Both the position numbers and the translations under genes were made by a program. From JACZXQ01 sp036986155 (GTDB lineage Bacteria; Gemmatimonadota; Gemmatimonadetes; Longimicrobiales; Gaopeijiaceae), in the NCBI GenBank assembly GCA_036986155.1, contig BTRA01000046.1, positions 1 through 21,516 on the forward strand: a stretch of DNA of 21,516 nucleotides, written 5' to 3'. The notes below the pieces were generated by a model, which saw only the letters and a program-made list of their open reading frames with translations, searched no databases and was not told where the DNA came from. Below are positions 16,160 to 21,516 of this stretch, in pieces (position 1 is the first letter of the stretch; the number at the start of each line of letters is the position of its first letter).

Positions 16160-18049
16160 ATGACGGACGGGCATCAACCCCGCACCCGGCGGGAATTCAT
16201 GACCCTTTCCATGGCCGCTCTCGGCGTGGTGTACGGGGACATCGGGACCAGCCCCATCTACGCCATCCGCGAGTCGTTCGACGCCTCCCACGGCATCGAC
16301 GTGACGCCGGCCAACACCCTGGGTATCCTCTCGCTCATCTTTTGGGCGCTGATCATCGTCATCTCGCTGAAATACCTGATTCTGGTGATGCGGGCGGACA
16401 ACGAGGGAGAAGGAGGGATCATCGCCCTCACGGCGCTTGTGATGCCGAAGGGCGGGGGCTCGGGCCGACGTACCCGGTGGATGCTCGTCCTCGCCGGCCT
16501 GTTCGGCGCGGCGCTGCTCTACGGCGACAGCATGATCACTCCGGCTATCTCCGTGCTCAGCGCTATCGAAGGCCTGGAAGTAGCGACGCCGGCACTCACA
16601 CCGTACGTGATTCCGCTGACCATCGGGATTCTCGTGGGTCTTTTCGCATTCCAGCGGCGGGGGACGGCCAGTGTCGGCGCCGTATTCGGACCCGTGACGC
16701 TGGTGTGGTTCCTGACCCTCGCCGTCCTTGGAGGGGTGCAGATCGTGCGGCACCCCGGCGTGCTGTGGGCGCTCGACCCCACATACGGCGTCGTCTTCTT
16801 CGCTCGGAATGGCCTTCGGGGGATGCTGGTCCTGGGCTCGGTCTTCTTGGTTGTGACCGGGGGTGAGGCGCTCTACGCCGACATGGGGCATTTCGGGAAG
16901 GGCCCGATTCGCCTGACGTGGACGGCGGTGGTCCTTCCCGCGCTGGTCCTCAACTACTTCGGGCAGGGGGCCCTGATCATCGCAGACCCGGCCGCCGCGG
17001 AGCACCCTTTCTTCCTGATGGCGCCCCGCTGGGCACTGTTTCCGCTGGTGGGTTTGGCGACCGCGGCGACGGTCATTGCGTCCCAGGCGGTGATCTCGGG
17101 CGCGTTCTCCCTTACGCGGCAGGCCGTCCGGTTGGGTTACCTCCCGCGGCTGAAGATCGAGCACACGTCCGCGAGCCAGATCGGGCAGATCTACATGCCG
17201 GCCGTCAACTGGGCCCTGATGCTCGCGTGCATCGGGTTGGTCCTGGGTTTCCGGACGTCGGGGCGGCTGGCTGCCGCGTACGGGGTGGCCGTAACCACGG
17301 ATATGGTCTTCACGACGATCCTGTTCGCGGTGGTCGCGCGGGTGCGCTTCGGGTGGAACGCTTGGGTGGTGGGGTTGCTTTCCGCAGCACTCCTGCTGGT
17401 GGACCTCGCGTTTTGGACCGCGAACCTCCCCAAGGTGCCCCACGGAGGTTGGTTCCCGCTCCTGGTGGCTGCCGCGGTGTTCACCTTGATGACCACGTGG
17501 AAGAAGGGGCGGGAGCTTCTCTCCAAACGCCTAGGCGCCCGCCAGCTTTCGATGCGTGACTTCCTGAAGTCGATCGGCCGGAGCCCTCCTCCCCGGGTCG
17601 CGGGCACCGCGGTGTTCATGACCTCGAGTGATGAAGGCGTCCCACGGGCCCTTCTCCACAATCTCAAGCACAACCGCATCCTCCATGAGCTCGTGATTCT
17701 GTTCACCGTCAAGACGATGGACGTGCCCTACGTGGCGGATGAGTCTCGGGTATTCACCGAGGATCTCGGGGACGGGTTTCGTCGAGTCGTGGCACGCTAC
17801 GGTTTCAAGGAGAACCCGGACGTTCCAGCGGCGCTCCGCCGAGCGAAGATTCCCGGATACGAGTACCGGGAGATGGAGAACAGCTTCTTCTTCGGCGAGC
17901 TGACGTTGGTGGTTTCGCAGCACTCCGGCATGGCCCGCTGGCGTACCCTTCTCTTCGAGCGCATGACCCGCAACGCCCAGAGGGCGTCCGCGTTCTTCAA
18001 CATCCCGCCGAACCGGGTGGTGGGAATGGGTTCCCAGGTCGAGATGTGA
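16160..18049 (+). CDS. kup: Kup/Trk-type low-affinity potassium uptake protein
   Basis: A proton-coupled potassium importer of the KUP/HAK/KT family in the inner membrane. The 629-residue protein opens with the family signature ALGVVYGDIGTSPIYAIRE. About twelve transmembrane helices follow, containing the conserved NEGEGGIIALTAL loop, the LLYGDSMITPAISVLSA helix and VTGGEALYADMGHFG. After about residue 450 comes the cytoplasmic C-terminal domain with GTAVFMTSSDEGVPRALLHNLKHN, as in E. coli Kup. Length is normal. The start is uncertain: ATG 16160 is used here, an in-frame GTG lies nine bases upstream at 16151, and an ATG at 16199 has a GGCGGG-like site; none has a strong ribosome site. The 111-base gap after the oxidase gene contains no terminator I can see, so read-through from the receptor/oxidase pair is possible. 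No c-di-AMP riboswitch was recognised. Confidence 0.95.
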   Translation: MTDGHQPRTRREFMTLSMAALGVVYGDIGTSPIYAIRESFDASHGIDVTPANTLGILSLIFWALIIVISLKYLILVMRADNEGEGGIIALTALVMPKGGGSGRRTRWMLVLAGLFGAALLYGDSMITPAISVLSAIEGLEVATPALTPYVIPLTIGILVGLFAFQRRGTASVGAVFGPVTLVWFLTLAVLGGVQIVRHPGVLWALDPTYGVVFFARNGLRGMLVLGSVFLVVTGGEALYADMGHFGKGPIRLTWTAVVLPALVLNYFGQGALIIADPAAAEHPFFLMAPRWALFPLVGLATAATVIASQAVISGAFSLTRQAVRLGYLPRLKIEHTSASQIGQIYMPAVNWALMLACIGLVLGFRTSGRLAAAYGVAVTTDMVFTTILFAVVARVRFGWNAWVVGLLSAALLLVDLAFWTANLPKVPHGGWFPLLVAAAVFTLMTTWKKGRELLSKRLGARQLSMRDFLKSIGRSPPPRVAGTAVFMTSSDEGVPRALLHNLKHNRILHELVILFTVKTMDVPYVADESRVFTEDLGDGFRRVVARYGFKENPDVPAALRRAKIPGYEYREMENSFFFGELTLVVSQHSGMARWRTLLFERMTRNAQRASAFFNIPPNRVVGMGSQVEM

Positions 18050-18200
18050 GCCGAGCGTGGTCCTTCGGCCAACCGGCCCTCCCTCATGCGCGCCCGCGCC
18101 CGACCTCTTACCTTGCTCCCCTCATGACCTGTCCGGGGACGCCCAGGTCGGCCTACCGCACGGCGACGCCGGCGCTCCCCGCCTTCGGAGGAGGTAGACG

Positions 18201-20075
18201 GTGCGTACGACGATGAGATCGGCCAGGGCGTTTTTCGGTTTGGTGATGCTGGCGGCGATGATGGCCCCGGCCACGGTTTCCGCGCAGCGCACGGCCAAGC
18301 CCGTCCTGCATGGCCGGCACTGGATTGCCATCACGGGCAAACCGCTCGGTGCCACCGCGGGATCGATGGTCTTCCAGAAGGGTGGCAACGCCGTGGACGC
18401 GGCGGCCGCCATGCTGGCCGCCACCTCCACCATGTGGGACGTGCTGAGCTGGGGCGGTGAGACGCAGGCGCTGATCTACAACCCCAATACGCAAAAAGTC
18501 ATCGGCATCAACGCGTTGGGAGTGGCGCCCACCGGAGCCACGGCGGAGTTCTTCCGCGAGCAGGGGATGGAGCATCCGCCCGAGTTCGGCGCGCTTGCCG
18601 CGGTGACACCCGGCACTCCCGGGGGGCTGATGACCATGGTGGCAGAGTGGGGTCGTCTGAGCCTCGCTGAAGTGCTGGCGCCCGCGATCCAGATGGCCGA
18701 GGGCTATCCCATGGAGGCGGGCACGGCCCGCCGCATCCTCCGCGAAGCGGAACGGATCAGGCAGTGGCGGTACTCCCGCGAGGTCTACCTGACCCATCCA
18801 GAGGATAGGGAGAACCCCGCTCCTCGCGCCGGCGAGATTTTCCGGCAGCCCGACCTGAAGGCTACGCTCGAGAAGCTCGTGGAGGCCGAGGCGGAGGCCC
18901 TGGCGAGCGGTGCCGGCCGCAAAGAGGCGATCTACGCGGCCTACGACCGGTTCTACCGGGGTGACATCGCCGAAGAGTTCATCCGAGGAGCCCGGGAAGA
19001 GGGCTCCACGATGACGATGGAAGACCTGGACAACTGGGAGGTCTACATCGAAGAGCCGGTCAAGACCAACTACAAGGGCATCGACGTCTACAAGCTGACG
19101 AGCTGGGTTCAGGGGCCGGTGCTCCTCCAGGCGCTCAACATCCTGGAGAACTTCGACGTGAAGGCGATGGGCTACAACAGCGTGCGCTATCTGCACACCC
19201 TCTACCAGACCATGAACATGGCGTTCGCGGATCGTGACTTCTACTACGGCGACCCGTACTTCCCGCCCGAGGAGCCGCTCGAGGGACTGCTCTCGAAGGA
19301 GTACGCCAAGGCCCGTGCCGAGCAGATCGACTGGGAGCGCAACGACCCCGACATGGGGCCGGGCGATCCCTATCCGTTCCAGGGTGGCACGAACCCATAC
19401 CTCGACTACCTCGAGCGATGGAACTCGACCGCCCGGCCGGTCACCGAGGCTGCGGGCCCGCAGGCGATGGCCGACTTCGACGAGGACTTCTACCGAGGCA
19501 CCACGTCCATCGAGGCGGCGGACGAGGAGGGTTGGGTGGTGTCCATAACGCCCAGCGGGGGATGGGTGCCCGCGGTGATCGCGGGCCGCACGGGCGTCGG
19601 CATGAGCCAGCGGGCGCAGAGCTTCGTGGTGAACGAGGCCGAGAACCCCTACAACGTGATCGAGCCGGGCAAGCGGCCACGGGCCACGCTGACGCCGAGC
19701 CTGGCGCTCAAGGACGGCAAGCCGTTCCTGTCGTTCGCCGTGCAGGGCGGCGACAGCCAGGACCAGAACCTGCTCCAGTTCTTCCTGAACGTGGTCGAGT
19801 TCGGCATGAACGTTCAACAGGCCGCTGAAGCCGCCAACATGAACTCGTCGCAGATGCGCGGTTCGTTCGGCGATCACGAGTCGAGCCCGGGCCGCATGCT
19901 GCTGCAAGATGCCACGCCGCCCTGGGTGAGGCAGGCGCTCCGGGACATGGGCTACCGGCTAAGGTTCTCCGAACGCACGTCCGGCCCCATCAACGCGATC
20001 TACTTCGATTGGGAGCAGGGGAGTTTCTGGGGCGGCTCCAGCCATTTCGGCGACGACTACGGGATCGCCTGGTAG
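18201..20075 (+). CDS. Secreted gamma-glutamyltransferase-family enzyme with altered substrate site
   Basis: An Ntn-hydrolase of the gamma-glutamyltranspeptidase family (PF01019), 624 residues, exported by a Sec signal peptide (about residues 1-29, cleavage near VSAQ). The N-terminal part has GGNAVDAAAAMLAA and the TPGTPGGLMTM loop. The expected self-cleavage site is GTTS, with the nucleophile Thr434 starting a small subunit of about 190 residues; the oxyanion glycine pair is in QGGDSQ. Compared with the E. coli enzyme, the alpha-carboxylate-binding arginine of DFREMAP is Leu106 (INALGVAP), and the Ser-Ser pair of SSMSP is replaced by Ala-Thr (ATLTP). It may therefore cleave another amide rather than glutathione; the active machinery itself looks intact. 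The GTG start has an excellent ribosome site, GGAGGAGGT (18187-18195); an in-frame ATG lies four codons later. Its 3' end overlaps the convergent VTT-domain gene by 19 bases. Confidence 0.92.
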   Translation: MRTTMRSARAFFGLVMLAAMMAPATVSAQRTAKPVLHGRHWIAITGKPLGATAGSMVFQKGGNAVDAAAAMLAATSTMWDVLSWGGETQALIYNPNTQKVIGINALGVAPTGATAEFFREQGMEHPPEFGALAAVTPGTPGGLMTMVAEWGRLSLAEVLAPAIQMAEGYPMEAGTARRILREAERIRQWRYSREVYLTHPEDRENPAPRAGEIFRQPDLKATLEKLVEAEAEALASGAGRKEAIYAAYDRFYRGDIAEEFIRGAREEGSTMTMEDLDNWEVYIEEPVKTNYKGIDVYKLTSWVQGPVLLQALNILENFDVKAMGYNSVRYLHTLYQTMNMAFADRDFYYGDPYFPPEEPLEGLLSKEYAKARAEQIDWERNDPDMGPGDPYPFQGGTNPYLDYLERWNSTARPVTEAAGPQAMADFDEDFYRGTTSIEAADEEGWVVSITPSGGWVPAVIAGRTGVGMSQRAQSFVVNEAENPYNVIEPGKRPRATLTPSLALKDGKPFLSFAVQGGDSQDQNLLQFFLNVVEFGMNVQQAAEAANMNSSQMRGSFGDHESSPGRMLLQDATPPWVRQALRDMGYRLRFSERTSGPINAIYFDWEQGSFWGGSSHFGDDYGIAW

Positions 20076-20656
20076 GCCGACGGGGGCGGGGGGTCGCTCC
20101 GGGATCGCGTGGCCCAGAGCCTGTAGGCGCCGAACAGCACCAACGCCCCCGCGGTGGTCCAGGTCGCAACCGGAAAGCGGTCCATCAGGAAGGGTAGCCC
20201 TGCGCCCGTGGATGTGAACACGAAGGCGCCCGGGAGAATGCCGACCGCCGTCGTCCAGAAGAACCTCCAGCGTGGCACCGTCGTGAGGCCCAGCCCCCAA
20301 TCGATGGCCGTGAACGGGAGTAGCGGGATGAACCGGGGGAGCAGAATCCCCCACCAGTCGCCCCGGTCGAGTGCGCCGTCGACCGCGTTCAGGGATTTGG
20401 CCGCGACGAAGCGTTCGGCCAAGGGACGGCCCCACTTCCTCGCCAGCTCGAAGCTGATCTGGGCGCCCACCAGCGCACCTCCCCAGGTGATCAAGGTGCC
20501 GATCCACGGGCCGAACATGAGGCCGTTCAGAAAGGCGGGAATCTCGGAGGGAATCGGCACGATGGCGACCGTCATCATCAGCAGTGGCGCGAACACATAC
20601 GCCCACGGGCCGATCGACTGAATCCACGTGCCGATGTCGTTCAGAATCGCATCCAT
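20057..20656 (-). CDS. VTT-domain (TVP38/TMEM64, DedA-like) inner-membrane protein
   Basis: A 199-residue polytopic membrane protein of the VTT/SNARE-associated family, relatives of which act as lipid (undecaprenyl phosphate or phospholipid) scramblases or flippases. The visible family features are the first hydrophobic pair around PLLMMTVAIVPIPSEIPAF, the G-rich NGLMFGPWIGTLITWGGALVGA re-entrant region, ELARKWGRP, and the second half-motif PRFIPLLPFTAIDWGLGL followed by FFWTTAVGILPG. About four to five hydrophobic segments are present, and the tail is short and basic then proline-rich. It starts 31 bases after recX ends on the same strand with no clear ribosome site, so it is probably the last gene of the recX transcript. 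The last 19 bases overlap the end of the gamma-glutamyltransferase-like gene. A link to recX function is not evident; co-transcription may be accidental. Confidence 0.87.
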   Translation of the reverse strand: MDAILNDIGTWIQSIGPWAYVFAPLLMMTVAIVPIPSEIPAFLNGLMFGPWIGTLITWGGALVGAQISFELARKWGRPLAERFVAAKSLNAVDGALDRGDWWGILLPRFIPLLPFTAIDWGLGLTTVPRWRFFWTTAVGILPGAFVFTSTGAGLPFLMDRFPVATWTTAGALVLFGAYRLWATRSRSDPPPPSAYQAIP

Positions 20657-20687
20657 CCGTGGAAGCTAGAATGAAAGCGAATGAAGG

Positions 20688-21368
20688 CTAGGCTTGGCGG
20701 ATCAGCGCTCCCGCTTCGTCGACCGCGGCGCGGGTGGTGCCGGGGCTGAAGCCCCGGCGGGTGAGGAACCCGTAGAGTCGCCGTCGAACCTTCTCGCGCA
20801 CCGGCGACGGCGGGGGAGAGACCAGCGCGTTCAGCGTGTCGAGGCTCTGGCTGCGGATCCACTTCTCGAGGGCCTTGCGAGCGAGGGCGGACTCGGTGAT
20901 ACCCTCGGCTTCGAGCACGCCCTCCACCGCGTCGTGGGCCACCTCGGGCGCGACACCCTTCTTGCGGAGTTCCTGCTCGATACGAAAGGGACCCCGGGGC
21001 CGGGCGGAAATGTGGCTCCGCGCATACGAGGCCGCGAAGGCCCGGTCGTCGAGCAGGCCGTGCTCGGAGAGCGTCTCCAGGCACTGCTTGATGAGCGGAG
21101 CGCGGAAGCCCTTTTGCCCGAGGCGACGCCTGAGCTCCTCGGTTCCGCGGATCCGGTACGAGAGTAGGTGGAGGGCGGCCTGCCTGACCCGCCACTTCGC
21201 GTCCTGCTCGACGAGCGTGCGAAGCGTGCGGGATGCGACGGCGTCGCCGGGCCCGAGGCCGCGGCGTTCCAGTACCTCGAGGGCGAGCTCGACAGGCTCG
21301 CCGGAGTCCAGATGGAGGAGTACGCGCTCCCTCTTACGGCGCAGGAGCTCGACGCGGACGATGATCAT
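20688..21368 (-). CDS. recX: Regulatory protein RecX
   Basis: RecX binds RecA filaments and limits their growth and coprotease activity, tuning recombination and SOS induction. The 226-residue protein consists of the family's tandem three-helix repeats: ALHLLSYRIRGTEELRRRL, LSEHGLLDDRAFAASYARS, GPFRIEQELRKKGV, then a C-terminal VREKVRRRLYGFLTRRGF unit. An N-terminal stretch of about 60 residues (MIIVRVELLRRKRERVLLHL) is a beta-rich extension seen in longer RecX proteins. I chose the ATG at 21368 because it overlaps the stop of the upstream gene as ATGA, a classic coupling arrangement, and the in-frame sequence further upstream is shadow of that gene. RecA is not in the window. Together with the mutasome-like tail upstream, the context is DNA-damage response. 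Confidence 0.92.
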   Translation of the reverse strand: MIIVRVELLRRKRERVLLHLDSGEPVELALEVLERRGLGPGDAVASRTLRTLVEQDAKWRVRQAALHLLSYRIRGTEELRRRLGQKGFRAPLIKQCLETLSEHGLLDDRAFAASYARSHISARPRGPFRIEQELRKKGVAPEVAHDAVEGVLEAEGITESALARKALEKWIRSQSLDTLNALVSPPPSPVREKVRRRLYGFLTRRGFSPGTTRAAVDEAGALIRQA

Positions 21369-21516
21369 TGGCTGAACCACCCGCCTCCCAGTAGGTCCTT
21401 GTACAGGATGACCGGCCGGCCGTCCTCCAGGACCAAGGCGTAGTATTCCCGTGAGATGGGATTGCGCCACCACTCGTCGTCGATGCGCCAACGCTCGCGG
21501 ATGGAGATGACGCGGA
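21365..21516 (-). CDS. C-terminal fragment of an ImuB C-terminal/DUF6504-like protein (runs off right edge)
   Basis: An open minus-strand frame enters from the right edge and ends in TGA at 21367-21365, overlapping the recX ATG. Its visible 49 residues include RERWRIDDEWWR, PISREYYALVLEDGRPV and LYKDLLGGGWFSQ. The pattern of WRxDDEWW, ISRxYYxVxLEDGR, then a D-L-x-x-GGW(F/Y) ending resembles the short conserved module found at the C-terminus of ImuB-type Y-family polymerases and as small stand-alone proteins (DUF6504-like) beside ImuB/DnaE2 genes. I recognise this from memory of the family only, and cannot tell whether the whole gene is a polymerase or a small protein. Coupling to recX and the presence of dnaE2 elsewhere in the window are consistent with a mutagenesis role. 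No catalytic residues fall within the visible part. Confidence 0.6.
   Translation of the reverse strand, partial: RVISIRERWRIDDEWWRNPISREYYALVLEDGRPVILYKDLLGGGWFSQ

Noticed and set aside
16049..17443. Minus-strand open frame opposite kup
   Set aside because: Very rich in His, Arg, Asp, Pro and Gln with no hydrophobic core; it mirrors the transporter's codons.
18126..18149. GACCTG...CAGGTC inverted repeat between kup and the GGT-like gene
   Set aside because: Six-base arms with a 12-base loop and no T-run; too weak in GC-rich DNA to call a terminator or operator.
18153..19907. Long minus-strand open frame opposite the gamma-glutamyltransferase-like gene
   Set aside because: Composition is typical of an antisense shadow (His/Arg/Val/Leu-rich, no motif); the plus strand encodes a complete recognisable enzyme with a strong ribosome site.
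20669..20685. Two GAATGAA copies between recX and the VTT-domain gene
   Set aside because: Seven-base repeats three bases apart are likely chance; no further copies or symmetry.

Overview
This is a GC-rich, densely packed chromosomal window from a Gram-negative bacterium. It carries a TonB-dependent outer-membrane receptor, a Tat-exported lipoprotein and signal-peptide-bearing periplasmic enzymes. The gene types (a receptor with an N-terminal carboxypeptidase-regulatory-like domain, a stand-alone DnaE2, a secreted M1 peptidase and a secreted gamma-glutamyltransferase-like enzyme) suggest Gemmatimonadota or a close relative. That placement is inferred from gene flavour only. I see no phage, transposon, CRISPR, tRNA or rRNA, and no gene-free stretch over about 160 bases.

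Layout, left to right. (1) A plus-strand run, positions 2-3316: the C-terminal end of citrate synthase, a metallo-beta-lactamase-fold hydrolase whose probable CTG start overlaps the citrate synthase stop, and a secreted M1 metallopeptidase. (2) Convergent to it, error-prone DNA polymerase dnaE2 (minus, 3347-6712). It has its own sigma70-like promoter, overlapped by a striking 16-9-16 inverted repeat at 6730-6770. (3) A small two-helix membrane protein (6905-7195) whose stop codon shares a CTAG with the stop of a convergent membrane-anchored TlpA/ResA-like thioredoxin. (4) Divergent from the thioredoxin, polyphosphate kinase 1 (7927-10239). (5) A TonB-dependent receptor tightly followed by an oversized Tat/lipobox multicopper oxidase (10401-16048). 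(6) A Kup potassium transporter (16160-18049). (7) A secreted gamma-glutamyltransferase-family enzyme (18201-20075) that lacks the residues classical enzymes use to hold the gamma-glutamyl group. (8) A minus-strand run entering from the right edge: the tail of an ImuB/DUF6504-like protein, recX and a VTT-domain (TVP38/DedA-like) membrane protein. The last of these overlaps the 3' end of the gamma-glutamyltransferase gene by 19 bases.

Two themes tie genes together. One is the DNA-damage response: dnaE2 with an operator-like palindrome, and 14 kb away recX coupled to a protein tail that resembles part of the mutagenesis machinery. The other is envelope metal or redox chemistry: receptor plus multicopper oxidase, and a thioredoxin-like reductase. 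The rest is housekeeping (citrate synthase, polyphosphate, potassium). I did not find a clear, wholly new system. The most promising leads are the dnaE2 operator, the receptor/oversized-oxidase pair and the altered active site of the gamma-glutamyltransferase-like enzyme.
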